Assembly (NCBI GenBank): GCA_014871385.1
Contig: CM026426.1
Coordinates: 106,117,281 to 106,181,280 of the forward strand
From: Ceratodon purpureus
Taxonomy: Eukaryota > Streptophyta > Bryopsida > Pseudoditrichales > Ditrichaceae
DNA: 64,000 nucleotides
Direction of reading: 5' to 3'
Shown here piece by piece: positions 45,177 through 56,058 of the stretch. The notes under the pieces are model-generated. The model worked only from the letters and a program-made list of their open reading frames with translations. It was not told where the DNA came from and ran no database searches. Numbering within the stretch: the first letter of the stretch is position 1; every line of letters begins with the position of its first letter. A program made the translations under genes and the position numbers.

Positions 45177-48100
45177 GTGAACGTGGATGCCTTTCAACCA
45201 GGGCGTGGGGACGCCTGCTGGGAATGTGGCTCGCTCGAGCATCATAGGAGTCAATGCCCCTTGGTTAGGCAACGCTGGGCCCAATACAGACCCCCCACAA
45301 CTAACCAAGGAACCTCAACCTCGCCAGGCCAAAGGAATAACAGTCAGCCTAGGAGGGGAGGCGTAACTCTTACCGAGGTCCACGGTACAGAGACAAATGT
45401 ATCCACCAGCAGTACTGATGTGGTCAGTACCCGCTCCAAGGCACCCTTGGTAGACCATGTAGTGGAACACAGAAAACCATTCCCTGAAGGCCACTGGGAC
45501 CGATTACATGAAATTAGAACCGATCTCCAAAGGGGACTGGAACAATCAACCAAGGAGCCAGGCATGCAGGCAATACTTGATGACACCAATGTAACGATTA
45601 CTTTATCAAAACTTATTCAACTCAGCCCCGAACTCCAAAAATATTTGCAACAAGCTGCCTTGCCCACCCCACCCAGTGATCCATCTGTGGTAGAGGTCAA
45701 TGCCACCACACTCGATCCCGATGCAGCCGTCATACACCTGCAACTAGGCAACCACGAACTAACCAATGTTTTAGTAGATGGAGGATCCGGGGTGAATGTC
45801 ATGAGCAACCATCTGAGACGACACTTAGGATTACCTTCCCCTAAGACAGCCCAGTTTATTCTAAGGATGGCCAACGATGCCCCAGTAACACCACTAGGGA
45901 TATTATCCACGGTAGCCATTACAACCCACGGAGTCTCCACACCTGCTACATTTGTCATAATAGACATGCCAGATAGCAGCAATTTTCGTGTTATCCTTGG
46001 AAGACCATGGCTCCGGGATATGAATGCCATCCACGATTGGTCTCGGAATCAGATTCGCATCCACCGACATGGGAAAACCGTGGTCATCCCCATAGACGGA
46101 TGTATAACCAGGGCCAAGGCCGAGCAGATACGCCAGAAGGCCGGAACCAGCTGGGTCCAGGGCTTATCCCAGGATCAGGAAGCCTTGGTATTCCACGCCA
46201 ACCCAGACCTCGTAGCCTTGGCAGAATTACATTTGGCCAGTCTGGTCACTGAGCAAGAAAAACTGGACATACCGGCCCATTTCTCCCAAGAAACACAGGA
46301 AACTATCACTATTGATGCCACACCAGCCAAGAAGGCCTTACAAGCCAAGGTGGTTACAGGGTGGACACATGGAGCCAAGGACAAAGTAGAATTGATTAAC
46401 TTGGGAACCACGGAAAAGCCCAGGTTTCTCAAAATAAATGCAGATGCTCCAAGCCAGATCAAACAGGACACTATTCGGCTATTCCATGAGTACCATGACA
46501 TCTTCGCTTGGGGACATGAAGATCTCAAGGGGATCCCAAGAACTTTGGCCGAACACACCATAGATTTAATCCCCGATGCCATACCAGTGCAACAGCGCCG
46601 TTACCGCATGAACCCAAATTATGCAGTACGGGTAAAAGCTGAGTTAGACAAACTCCTCAAAGCCAATTTCATCTCCCAGGTAGACTCAGCCCCCTGGTTG
46701 TCCCCGATGGTAATTATACCCAAGAAAAATGGAACATTACGTATTTGTGTAGATTTCAGGAAACTAAATGCCGCAACCAAGAAAGATCATTACCCCTTAC
46801 CATATATGGAGGAAATAATCGACGAAGTGGCAGGCCATGAGATGTATTCTTTCCTTGACTGTTTCTCAGGATATTACCAAGTAGCCATGGCCGAACATGA
46901 CAAAAGTAAAACCGCGTTTTCCACGGAGTGGGGACCTTACCAATTTGAGCGTATGCCTTTTGGCGCTAAAAATGCACCCATGACATTCCAGCATGTCATG
47001 GAATTAATTTTCCGACCATACTTAAAAAGATTTTTTCGAATCTATTTAGATGATGGGACGGTTTACGGTCAAATGAAGGATCATGTTTCGCACCTTAGAC
47101 AGATATTCCATGCCTGCCGAGTAAATGGGGTAAGCCTCAATGCAGATAAATGCATGTTCCTGTTTTTTGCTGGCGTTATCTTGGGATACATAGTTTGGAA
47201 GTATGGAAAGCTCCCTGATCCTGCAAAAATCAAGGATATCTTAGAAATGACTCCACCCACGGATCAAAAAGGCGTACAAAGACTTCTAGGGCTTTCCCAG
47301 TTCAATAGAATCTACATAGAGAAGTTAGCCCACATTACGGCTCCCATTACAGCCTTGAACCATGCCAAATACACATACCCCAGGGACTGGACCCCGGCCG
47401 CCCAGGATGCCTTGGAAAAAATCAAGTTGGCGTATTCTAATGCCCCCATACTGATTGCCCCAGATTGGTCCAGACCTTTCCATGTACACACTGACGCTTC
47501 TAACATCGCAGTAGGGGTCATGTTAGCACAAAATATCAATGGAAAAAATGATGAACTGGTTGCTTATGCTAGTAGATTGCTTAACCAAGCAGAAAGAAAT
47601 TACTCTACTACAGAAAGGGAAGCCTTGGCTATGATTTATGTTGTAAAAAAGTTTAGACATTACCTTCTAGGCAACAAGTTCAGATTTATGGTAGACCATC
47701 ATAGCCTATCATACTTGGTAAACCAACCCTTGGTAACAGGGCGTGTAGCTAGGTGGATCATGATCCTCTTGGAATACGATTTCGAGGTAGTTTATGTACC
47801 AGGAAAATGGCATATCATGGCTGACTATCTATCCAGGGACTCCGAGGCAACCGAAGAGGGCATAGATGATTCATTTAATGAACCTTACCTCCAAGCAGCT
47901 AGCCTCAACCCCGATTCCCCCAAGGATTGGAGATCCGATATCATCCTTTATCTGACCACAGGCACAGTCCCTGCAGGGTATACAGGGACAAAACGTATTA
48001 GCTTCGTTCGAACCACGCTTCCATATACTGTTATCCAAGGCCAACTATACCGAAAAGGACCTGACAATGAAGTACGTCTGTGTGTACCCACATCCCAACA

Positions 48101-50534
48101 ACAAGAGATCATCCACCATTTACACCATGGGCCTGCAGGAGGTCACCAAGGACCCGAGACTACCATAAAGAAAATTTTATTAGCCAAGTACTGGTGGCCT
48201 ACACTTCATAAAGACGTACATTCCTATGTGAAACACTGCCATCCATGCCAGACTTCTACCACCAATTTCCAATACCAAGGCAAGGTACCCTTGAAATCTA
48301 TTGCACCGCTTGGCCCTTTTCAGCGATGGGGCTTGGATTTTGTTGGCCCTATACGCCCTGCCACCAAACAAGGCTACAAGTATATCCTGGCAGCCACGGA
48401 TTATACAACCAAATGGGTTGAGGCCAAACCACTGCGCAATAATACTGCCATTGTCACAGCCACTTTTATTTATGAAAATATCATTACCAGATTTGGATGC
48501 CCCTTGGAGATTGTCTCGGATCAAGGCACGCATTTCGTCAATGCAGTAATTGAGGACTTGCTAAATAACCACATCATAAAACACAGGACTAGTACAGTGT
48601 ATTACCCACAAGGCAATGGTCAGGCCGAGTCCACCAACAAAACTATCATCAACATGCTATGTAGATTTGTCCATGCAAACCAAGGGGACTGGGATGACTG
48701 CTTACCCGCGGCTCTCTGGGCATACCGAGTAGCTACCAAGACATCCACACAGGTTAGTCCTTTTGAAATGGTCTATGGTACTCAACCCCTGCTACCCACG
48801 GAATACATTGCACCCACGTTCACATCTCTACAGCCCCGGGATTACACGCCTCATAAAGTTTTGGCTGCACGCATACAAGACATACACCACTTGGAAGAAA
48901 TCCGAGCACAAGCCATTCAAAACATTACAGCAAAACAGGCCCTCAGTGCCAAATACTTCCAATCCACACAACCCCCTCGGATATTCCAGAAAGGCGACCA
49001 AGTACTATGGTGCCCAAGGGATCCTAAAATACGAAAATCCAAGTTTGAGTCTATATGGTATGGCCCTTATAGAATCCAATTAGTACTCCCGAATAATACC
49101 GTGTTATTAATTAATAATGATAATTACGACAAATACGCAACCATGGTAAATGCTGGGAAACTAAAACATTATTTTGGCTCAACCACAGCCCCAGTCCCAC
49201 CCATATCCCTCGGGGACATCCACAATTCCTTGGCAACCGAGGCCCAAGAGAACACCCAGGGCTTGGACAACATGGATCCCTTGCCAACCGCTACCCTGGA
49301 CCAGCCAACCACAGCAATACATGTCAGTTACATCCATGTTCAGCTGAACACCCCTACATCCCAGTCAGACAAGACATTCCAAGTGCCCAAGCAGCCCCGA
49401 ATCATCAGGCCTAGGCCGCCACCATCTACGCTAGCCAACCATGATCCCCCTCAACCCATCAACCCCGCCTTGAGCTGTCACACTCTCCCTCCCCAAGTCC
49501 CATCACAGCCCCCAAATCCTTGGGTCCCCTCCTTCTCTCTCCCACCAACAAGCCCCTCCCTCCCACATTGTGATACCTGGTTGTTGCGCCACCCAGTCTC
49601 TCGGCATTCTACACTCTGGAACGCGCTCCAGCGCTGTTTCACCTTCCCACCATCTGCTTCTCCGCGCCTTCTAGCTTTCTGGTTGCCATCCCTCCTTCAC
49701 CTTCTCCTGCACTCAACAGCAGTAGCGTTAGTCACCATGGCACCCAAGAAGCAGCCCCCCATCTTCTTACCCCGGCAGATCTTAGAATGGAAGCGTAGTC
49801 CCGACCTCATCTGGAACACCAAGACTGGTCTGCATCGGTACTGGGCCATGGTAGAAGGGAAGATCAACATCGCACATTGTCAGGCTTTTCTAGCATCATT
49901 GAGGGAGCAGCGAGAGGATGATCCTTACCCTTCAGGAGTTGTAGAAGGCGTGCTGATCCAATACTCCAGCCGATACTTACACAAGTTTTTCGGCTGGGAT
50001 GGAACTGGAGCTACTGAATGGAGCGCGGCGTGTACTTTTCCAAAACCCGACCTCGCCTCCCATGTCAAGGATGAGCAGCCCAAGGAAAACGGCAGGTACG
50101 ATGTGTTTGCTTTGGGAGAAATCATGCAGGACCCTTGGTTCTCTCGGATGCGGGGCGTCCTTAGTCAAGTTTTCTTTCAAAACAATTGTAATGGTATTAC
50201 GCCCAAGCAGTTGTGTCTTCTGTTGATGGCCGATCAGGGGGAAAAGGTCAATTGGGGGCTCCTGGTTGATGAGAACTTCAGGATTCAGCTTCGAGGCCAC
50301 CGCCGCAGCTTGACCTACTCCAGCCCCATCGGCCCGTTCTTAACGGCCTATATCGCTCATTTCCTCGCCTTCACACGCCGCTACAACCAACCACCCCTTA
50401 TGGGGACATTTCTTGATGTTGAGAAGGAGCTTGCAGCAAAGCCGCGACATGATCCCTCAGCCCCGGGCCCCAGCAAGCGTCAGCGTACGACTGAGCTAGC
50501 TGCGCTACCAAAAGACGCAAGCGTTTCCACATAG
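45177..50534 (+). CDS. pol polyprotein with C-terminal extension (1785 aa)
   Basis: Opens with a CCHC zinc knuckle [14 protein letters not shown] (residues 14-27). Aspartic protease with DGGSG at 201-205. Reverse transcriptase with YLDD at 623-626. RNase H with first Asp at 773 (HTDAS). Integrase with an HHCC zinc region near 980-1025, catalytic Asp 1054, Asp 1115 and Glu 1151 (35-residue spacing), then GPY/F near 1294. From about 1350 the protein continues: a Pro-rich stretch, then [15 protein letters not shown] at 1521 and ~260 residues of unrecognised globular-looking sequence to TAG 50532. All key catalytic residues are present. That MAP... start could be the beginning of a separate protein. 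Confidence 0.9.
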   Translation: MNVDAFQPGRGDACWECGSLEHHRSQCPLVRQRWAQYRPPTTNQGTSTSPGQRNNSQPRRGGVTLTEVHGTETNVSTSSTDVVSTRSKAPLVDHVVEHRKPFPEGHWDRLHEIRTDLQRGLEQSTKEPGMQAILDDTNVTITLSKLIQLSPELQKYLQQAALPTPPSDPSVVEVNATTLDPDAAVIHLQLGNHELTNVLVDGGSGVNVMSNHLRRHLGLPSPKTAQFILRMANDAPVTPLGILSTVAITTHGVSTPATFVIIDMPDSSNFRVILGRPWLRDMNAIHDWSRNQIRIHRHGKTVVIPIDGCITRAKAEQIRQKAGTSWVQGLSQDQEALVFHANPDLVALAELHLASLVTEQEKLDIPAHFSQETQETITIDATPAKKALQAKVVTGWTHGAKDKVELINLGTTEKPRFLKINADAPSQIKQDTIRLFHEYHDIFAWGHEDLKGIPRTLAEHTIDLIPDAIPVQQRRYRMNPNYAVRVKAELDKLLKANFISQVDSAPWLSPMVIIPKKNGTLRICVDFRKLNAATKKDHYPLPYMEEIIDEVAGHEMYSFLDCFSGYYQVAMAEHDKSKTAFSTEWGPYQFERMPFGAKNAPMTFQHVMELIFRPYLKRFFRIYLDDGTVYGQMKDHVSHLRQIFHACRVNGVSLNADKCMFLFFAGVILGYIVWKYGKLPDPAKIKDILEMTPPTDQKGVQRLLGLSQFNRIYIEKLAHITAPITALNHAKYTYPRDWTPAAQDALEKIKLAYSNAPILIAPDWSRPFHVHTDASNIAVGVMLAQNINGKNDELVAYASRLLNQAERNYSTTEREALAMIYVVKKFRHYLLGNKFRFMVDHHSLSYLVNQPLVTGRVARWIMILLEYDFEVVYVPGKWHIMADYLSRDSEATEEGIDDSFNEPYLQAASLNPDSPKDWRSDIILYLTTGTVPAGYTGTKRISFVRTTLPYTVIQGQLYRKGPDNEVRLCVPTSQQQEIIHHLHHGPAGGHQGPETTIKKILLAKYWWPTLHKDVHSYVKHCHPCQTSTTNFQYQGKVPLKSIAPLGPFQRWGLDFVGPIRPATKQGYKYILAATDYTTKWVEAKPLRNNTAIVTATFIYENIITRFGCPLEIVSDQGTHFVNAVIEDLLNNHIIKHRTSTVYYPQGNGQAESTNKTIINMLCRFVHANQGDWDDCLPAALWAYRVATKTSTQVSPFEMVYGTQPLLPTEYIAPTFTSLQPRDYTPHKVLAARIQDIHHLEEIRAQAIQNITAKQALSAKYFQSTQPPRIFQKGDQVLWCPRDPKIRKSKFESIWYGPYRIQLVLPNNTVLLINNDNYDKYATMVNAGKLKHYFGSTTAPVPPISLGDIHNSLATEAQENTQGLDNMDPLPTATLDQPTTAIHVSYIHVQLNTPTSQSDKTFQVPKQPRIIRPRPPPSTLANHDPPQPINPALSCHTLPPQVPSQPPNPWVPSFSLPPTSPSLPHCDTWLLRHPVSRHSTLWNALQRCFTFPPSASPRLLAFWLPSLLHLLLHSTAVALVTMAPKKQPPIFLPRQILEWKRSPDLIWNTKTGLHRYWAMVEGKINIAHCQAFLASLREQREDDPYPSGVVEGVLIQYSSRYLHKFFGWDGTGATEWSAACTFPKPDLASHVKDEQPKENGRYDVFALGEIMQDPWFSRMRGVLSQVFFQNNCNGITPKQLCLLLMADQGEKVNWGLLVDENFRIQLRGHRRSLTYSSPIGPFLTAYIAHFLAFTRRYNQPPLMGTFLDVEKELAAKPRHDPSAPGPSKRQRTTELAALPKDASVST

Positions 50535-50573
50535 GGCCCTCGGACTGCTCAATTCCTCACACAGGCCAGAGCC

Positions 50574-51896
50574 ATGACTGCTTGCATGGAAGCCATGGTG
50601 ACTTACCTCAGCAGCATGGAGCAGGACTTGGAAACCATGGGAGCACGTCACCAACGCCAGCTGAACCTCGCTGTCCAAGCCGCCCAAGCCAAGGAGCAAG
50701 CTCGTCTCGAAGCAGCAAGGAAGGAACTCCAACAGCAGTTAGAGGAAGCAAATCAAACACTTGCTAATTTGAGAAACAGGGTTGCTAATCAGGATTTGGA
50801 GCTGGCAACAACTCAAGAGCACGTGGACATGCTGACCAAGGAGAAAACAGCGGCCCTAGAACGTGCAGAAAAATTGGAGCATCAAATTGTGGAATTCAGG
50901 GCACGCTGCAAGGCACTTACCGAGGCTCACGAGGCTATGACTCAGAAGATTGGCACCTCAGCTCAGACTCCCCCAACCACTGAGGAACTCACCCGCATTC
51001 ACCAAGAGCGTCTAGCAGTGGAGCAGGAGAAGGAGACTTTTGAAGCCAATAAAAGCGCATGGATTCACGATGCTGCCCGCCTCATGGCAATCCACGCCTA
51101 TCGGCTTCTCCAAGAAACACCACCAACCACCCAGGAGCCATCACAAGAGTTTCTCGACCAATGTATTGACCATGCACTGGCAAATCTGGACCTTGACAGT
51201 GTGGAGCACGACTGGGAGTCCATGGGCTTGGAGATGTTTAACTCTCCACCATGCGAGACCATACTATCACTCCAAGAATCCGTGCAGACTCCACCTCCTC
51301 ATCCGGTGGTTCAGCTTCCAGAGGGAAATCCTCGAACTCTTGTACCCCTCGACCCCGCCAACCCTGCTGAGCGAGTGGATATCCCAGAGATGTTGACCGA
51401 CACCGAGGTCACCCCACAGCCATCGCCAAGACTACAGATCCCTGCCCCAGCTCCTCCAAGTCCGCCTCGGCCCATGGTACACATCCGTTCTAAACCCATT
51501 AAAAACCATAAAGACGCACTAAAAAGGATTGAGGAAGAATTCAGTCTAGAGGTCGAGGCCAGTGATGATAGCGAGGCAGAAGAGGAATTAGAGACTGCTT
51601 TGTGTGAGGTCAAAAAATACTTTGTTGCCCAACCTGATCTGGTCTTGATCTATGGGAATCCCGAGTCAGAGAATGTCCAATGCCTTGCTTGTAACCGACT
51701 TTTGGGAAAAACAGTCCATGATGTCTACCAGCACGCAGTAACGTCTAGGTCGAAGCACAACTTACTTCACCGAGGTTTTGCTGCAGCCATAGCCGCGTTG
51801 TACCACGACCAAGCTCCCCCTCGCCGCCAAGGACAGGTACCTAGGGAGGAAACACGCCCAGATCGACGCCCAGCTCACCGACGCTCTCGTGGATGA
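50574..51896 (+). CDS. retrotransposon third ORF: coiled-coil protein with Cys/His motif
   Basis: 440 aa from ATG 50574, in the same frame as pol and separated by the single TAG at 50532. Residues ~1-130 form a strong Ala/Glu/Gln/Lys coiled coil (EEANQTLANLRNRVANQDLE). A Pro-rich middle and an acidic stretch (EVEASDDSEAEEELE) follow. The C-terminus has CLACNRLLGKTVHDVYQHAV ... SKHNLLH, a CX2C...H...H zinc-binding-like arrangement, and an Arg-rich tail. It resembles neither a typical env-like ORF nor a known accessory ORF that I can name. It sits where Athila/Tat-type elements carry extra ORFs. Confidence 0.75.
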   Translation: MTACMEAMVTYLSSMEQDLETMGARHQRQLNLAVQAAQAKEQARLEAARKELQQQLEEANQTLANLRNRVANQDLELATTQEHVDMLTKEKTAALERAEKLEHQIVEFRARCKALTEAHEAMTQKIGTSAQTPPTTEELTRIHQERLAVEQEKETFEANKSAWIHDAARLMAIHAYRLLQETPPTTQEPSQEFLDQCIDHALANLDLDSVEHDWESMGLEMFNSPPCETILSLQESVQTPPPHPVVQLPEGNPRTLVPLDPANPAERVDIPEMLTDTEVTPQPSPRLQIPAPAPPSPPRPMVHIRSKPIKNHKDALKRIEEEFSLEVEASDDSEAEEELETALCEVKKYFVAQPDLVLIYGNPESENVQCLACNRLLGKTVHDVYQHAVTSRSKHNLLHRGFAAAIAALYHDQAPPRRQGQVPREETRPDRRPAHRRSRG

Positions 51897-51941
51897 CCCA
51901 GCAATCTCGGGACGGATTGCAAGCTTCAAACGACGGCAAAA

Positions 51942-52578
51942 TGTTACCCGCCCAAGAAGGCCAGAAGATTTAGGAGACAAGGAAGACGTGGAAGCAGTCA
52001 AGAAGAATAGGAGACTGCTGTTCTAAGCGGTGACACTAGCAGTACTACCGAGGCACCTAGGAAATACCAGCAGTATAAAGCCATAGAACCATAGTGAAAG
52101 GACACTCATTAGTTTTGTACGAGTCGTAGTCCAGTCTTAGAGCGTAGACTCTGGTTTTGCATACTCTTGGCCTCGGCCTTGGGTTCCATGGTAACCCCAT
52201 GAGGGCTGTTACTCTATTACTCAGTAAAGGAATTTCTTGGTGATATGTTTGGGCTCGTATCCTCTCCTCAGCTCTATCTCACTGTGCATGCCTGCCTACC
52301 TTCCTCTTACTCTCTGGTTTCTCCCTAACTGTATGTGGTTATGTTTGCTTGTGCGGCATTCCTTACTCTCTTAATTTCGTCCTTATTCTGACTACCCTTG
52401 AATGTATCCGAGGTTACTAGGTTACCCTTGGTACTACCCTCGGGTTACATGATTAGACTTACTCGTAGCCACTGCCCTATTCATCTCCCTCAATACGGTT
52501 ACTCCAAGGGGACTTACACTTCCCTGGCCTACCCTGTTCTCCAAAGCTCACACGCCCATCCTAGATCCCAGTGTAACA
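51942..52578 (+). repeat. 3' LTR
   Basis: 637 bp, TGTTAC...GTAACA, near-identical to the 5' LTR and followed by the ACATA duplication. Confidence 0.95.
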
Positions 52579-52583
52579 ACATA

Positions 52584-53190
52584 TCTACATGAATTTTAGA
52601 ATTTCGGTTTCATTTCATTTGTGTACTTATTTTTTCTAGGCACACTAGTGGCACGCACTAGACCTCCACGAGGTAGTTGTTTATTTCATTTTGGTACGTG
52701 ATTTTTTCTTTTGTGCATGCCTACATGCACATGCCCAAAAGAGGAGCCAACATCAAATTGTAATGAACAACTTCTTGGTAGAAGTTAGCTCCCGGGCACG
52801 TGCGTGCGAGCGCACGCATAGGAGGAACTATCATCAAAATGAAATGAACAACTTTTTTGTGAAAGTCTCACGCTCTCGGGCGCGTGCAAATGTGTGAGCA
52901 TTAAGGTGCATGCATGTGCGCGAGCGCGCGAAAAAAAATAAAAATATACATATATATATACGTATATATATACGTATATATATACGTATATATACGTATA
53001 TATATATGTATATATATACGTATATATATATATATAATTATTTTTTATTTTTATTTTTATTTTTTTGCTTGATCGTCCGTACATACGTACTAGCGCGTGT
53101 AGACGCGGCGACGGGCGCCATCCCATGGTATATAGCAATTAACTGTAAGGTGTGTAATTTTCCTCGAGCGCAACAGCTCATCCAATAAGG
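52584..53190. other. 3' portion of the copy C element: GC/AT islands and (TA)n-CG microsatellite
   Basis: Resumes the DNA interrupted by the LTR element. CpG words (GGGCACGTGCGTGCGAGCGCACGC) occur at 52795-52935 and 53090-53180. 52941-53038 is a TATATATACG-type microsatellite that folds on itself. A short direct repeat (AATGAACAACTT) is at ~52763 and ~52843. No gene is seen. Confidence 0.5.
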
Positions 53191-53191
53191 A

Positions 53192-53282
53192 TGTCCGATT
53201 GTCGGATAAAAATGTGTCCGTCACGTCCGTCACGCGATAAGCCGACAATTCCAAGCTAGGTCCGTCTATTATGACAACCCTG
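53192..53282 (-). repeat. 91-bp hAT-like terminal inverted repeat, right end (cassette copy C)
   Basis: The reverse complement begins CAGGGTTGTCATAATAGACG and aligns gap-free with 22326-22416 (about 70 of 91). The base after the end starts ACGGCAGT, which is half of a P2 palindrome. If the insertion made an 8-bp duplication, its partner is not in the window: the left end of this element was probably lost at the 41487/41488 breakpoint. Confidence 0.6.
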
Positions 53283-53376
53283 ACGGCAGTCTCCTAAAGA
53301 TGCTTATTTTGTGTCATTTTTATGTTTTTTGCTGATGAGGTGCTGCATCGCCTCGGCATCCTCAAAGCACCTCCAC

Positions 53377-53640
53377 GGTACTACCGTTAACGGCGGTACC
53401 TCTTGGCCTCCTTCATTTTATTTTTATTTGCAATTTTCTTGCCGAGGCAAAGCGTTGCCTCGGCAGGCTCACACCCCCTAAGAGTATTGTCATCAACGGC
53501 GTTAACGACAGTAGCCTACTGCCGTTAACGGCGGTGTCGCGGAGCTCGCATTTTGTTTTTTATATTTGTTTTAAGTTCTTGAAGCTGCCTCTCACTGTCT
53601 TCTTTAGATCTCCCTAGGAATACTACCGTTACCGGCAGTA
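53377..53640. repeat. P2 palindromes, first cluster
   Basis: Copies of a ~20-bp palindrome with consensus TACTGCCGTTAACGGCAGTA (HpaI-like core) at 53377-53400, 53485-53513 (diverged), 53517-53535 and 53621-53640, plus a half copy at 53283. They are set in a looser repeated context with CTCCCTAGG before and GGTACC/GTACCCTGA after. Confidence 0.65.
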
Positions 53641-53848
53641 CCCTGAAGGTGCCCTATGTTTTATCTTGGTCACAATTTGATGTTGTCACTAATAGCTACG
53701 TTTGCTGATTTGGTGTTTTGGCAAATGAGCCAGATGTTCCACTTACCCAAGCGAAGGTTGATTTGAAGCTTTACGACCCTTACGGAAGCGCTACGACAAA
53801 CACGGCATCCAGACTTGATCATCTAAAGTGAAACCCACTTAAAACGGA

Positions 53849-55130
53849 TTGCTCAATATCCCTCTTTGTCGAATGCTTGCACTACTTGTCGTAAAGCCAT
53901 TGCTGAAGAACAACGTCCTGAACCTAGCATCCCATTTTATGAACTGCAGATACTTGGCGGGAAACGGCTACTTTTACTTTGCACTCGAGGTTAATCACGG
54001 CTTTACTAAGGATGTCACACATGCAATCAAAGAGAAATGGGGTCTCAAGTGGCAACAAAGAAATGACGAGTTTGAGGATTTTTTCAGCCTTTCAGATGAT
54101 GATATGAAGGTCTTGTCAAATAAGATGTATATGGTCTGGGACGGAAACCATCGTCTTCAGGCATGGCTTCCAATTACTGAACAAAACCATTAGGGGGACT
54201 TGTACTGGCATTTCTCTGTGGAAAGAGTCATATTAGATCTTAAAGGAGATGTTGGATACGTATTGGAGGCTCTTCATGAAGTCAACTAGTGAGTTTTTAA
54301 GTTTTCAGTTCTTATTTTTTAGTTATTATTGAATGGTTTAAATTATTAATATTGTATAAAACCTTTATGCGGTACAAAATTCTCTGTGCAAGCAAAATGA
54401 GAAGTCTCATGTGGAAACCAACATTGTCCACAAGCTCTATTGGATTCAAAACATAGCCCCTCTGCCGTTCGAGTATTTTGAAGGCATGGTTACTAAAACT
54501 ACGTTGGACAGTGCGAAGGCGAAACAAGTTGGGGGGAAGCGCACTTGGTACACATTGACCCTTGAAGGTCTCACAGTTGTGCTTTATCAGGTAATATCAT
54601 AACCAAATTCCATTTTTGAATGATGTGAGAAGTATATTTTCCACCATTGAATCCCTGATTACTAATCTAATTGTCTCCAAGAAGAACTAGGAGTGGCGGT
54701 AGCAGTAGCTGAACGGAGCTTTTACGAGAGATATCCAAATCCAAAAGAATGAACATCAATTTCAGTTGATGCATGGATCACAAAAGCTATGAAGAGGGCA
54801 ATAGACAAGTTTTAGAATGAACTAAAGAAATTGCTTCCCATAGTCGATCCTGAAAACAAACTCGCCTTCCTTGAGCAAATCAGACTTCATTGCAAAAAGT
54901 TCGATGAGTTGCTAGAGATGACATAGGAAAAATTGTGGATGTTTGCAACATCTGCAATGCCCATGAAAATGAAGATCAAATGTCTCCAACGTTGGAAATC
55001 TCCCCAAGCAATTTGCAATTCTCATAGGTTCCCTAAGAAGTAAATCACAGATATATCCTTCTCACCTTGGAGGCACAAGGCAACGTGGTGGGTACATCTA
55101 CTATTCTTTAAATTATGTTTTTAATGTCTA
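53849..55130 (+). pseudogene. second ParB-like (DGNHR) gene, decayed, with introns
   Basis: First exon region (53849-~54290) encodes CRYLAGNGYFYFALEVNHGF ... LSNKMYMVWDGNHRLQAWLP, then TAG 54191 and LYWHFSVERVILDLKGDVGY. DGNHRLQAW is a ParB/DGQHR-like signature. A likely intron leads to exon ~54399-54591 (VETNIVHKLYWIQNIAPLPF ... LEGLTVVLYQ) ending in a GTAATA donor. A third block (54700-~55010; AVAVAERSFYERYPNPKE, PIVDPENKLAFLEQIRLHCK) has several in-frame stops. Probably related to the gene at 570-1532; its role in the mobile element is unknown. Confidence 0.45.
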
Positions 55131-55332
55131 TCCATATTAATTTGTTATTGTTGATGCTTATTTTTATTTTTTGTATTAAATCCTTTAGGACCCCTCTCAT
55201 TAACAAAAGTAAGTGCTCTCTAGGGATATCGCCATTGAGTGCATTGGCTGGGATTGCTTTGTTTTTTTTTTTAAATTTAGTTTTCTTCTAATCTATATTG
55301 CCTGTTGTCAGCAGTGCGAGAGCTCCATACGG

Positions 55333-55652
55333 GTACTACCGTTGACGGCAAGTTCCCAACGTTGTGTTTTTTTTTTTTTTTTTTTTTTTTACATTTTATT
55401 TTAAATCCTCAATGCTGACTCTCATTGGCAACACGAGAGCTCTCTAGGAGTACTGCCGTTGACCGTAGAACCTTGAGGCTACTTTTGTTTTTTAAAAGTT
55501 TTGTTTTTTTCTACTCTTTGCTGTATGTTGTCGGCACCGCAAGCTCTTTGCTGCCTGAGGCTGGTTTTTGTTTTTGATTTTTTTCTCTCTTGTACTCTAC
55601 CTCTAATTGGCGGCGTGAGGGCTCCTTAGGGGTACTGCTGTTGACGGTAGTA
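55333..55652. repeat. P2 palindromes, second cluster
   Basis: Copies at 55333-55352, 55451-55470 and 55632-55652, each in a larger shared context (GAGAGCTC or similar before, CCTTGAGGCT/CCCTGAGGCTG plus a T-run after). Poly-T runs at ~55262 and ~55366 lie between them. Confidence 0.6.
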
Positions 55653-55782
55653 CCCTGAGGCTGCTTCTATTTTTTGAAGATCAAATGAGTCGTAGTTTGG
55701 TAGTGGTGTTTTCGGAAGGGGGAATGGTAGAGGTTGAGCACTGTGATTATGTCGAACAACAACGGCGGGTTTGTAGATAGCG

Positions 55783-56058
55783 GTGGAGGCGGAAGACTTT
55801 TACGGAGGTTTTATAGATGATATGGCGGTCACGATTGACTACGAGCCTAAAGGTAAGAGCCCGATTGAGTCCATTCTTGATTACGTGGAATTGATGAGGT
55901 GCTCTCTTTGGGATACTGCCTTTTTCAGGGAGTTCAAGGGAGATAATGGAGTTCACAAGAACAAGACGTTTGCAGAGATGCCAAATTTTAAGCAGGCATG
56001 TCGTAGAGTTCTTTATAAGTACAGTCGAATACAACATGCTTACGAATTTTCCTTTTGA
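55783..56058 (+). pseudogene. unrecognised 91-aa ORF
   Basis: Plus-strand ORF (FYGGFIDDMAVTIDYEPKGK ... FREFKGDNGVHKNKTFAEMP) with good amino-acid composition and an open frame extending slightly upstream. It may be an exon of the preceding decayed gene or a separate fragment. No domain is recognised. Confidence 0.3.

Larger units (their letters stand above)
43461..52578 (+). mobile_element. young, full-length Ty3/gypsy LTR retrotransposon (9.1 kb)
   Basis: Two 637-bp LTRs, 5-bp target duplication ACATA (43456-43460 and 52579-52583), TGTTAC...GTAACA ends, gag-pol order protease, RT, RNase H, integrase, and a third ORF. From 44268 to 51896 all ORFs are in one frame, separated only by TAA 45039, TAG 45099 and TAG 50532. 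The LTRs differ at about one position, so insertion is recent. No chromodomain is seen after the integrase GPY/F module, which suggests a non-chromovirus lineage. The polypurine tract before the 3' LTR is weak. Confidence 0.92.

Noticed and set aside
52910..53188. 92-aa ORF of alternating Ile/Tyr/Arg
   Set aside because: Produced by the TATATATACG microsatellite.
22326..53282. A single intact 31-kb element spanning both 91-bp termini
   Set aside because: The 8-bp flanks differ (ATTGAATC and ACGGCAGT) and the inverted-duplication breakpoint lies between, so two separate or rearranged insertions are more likely.
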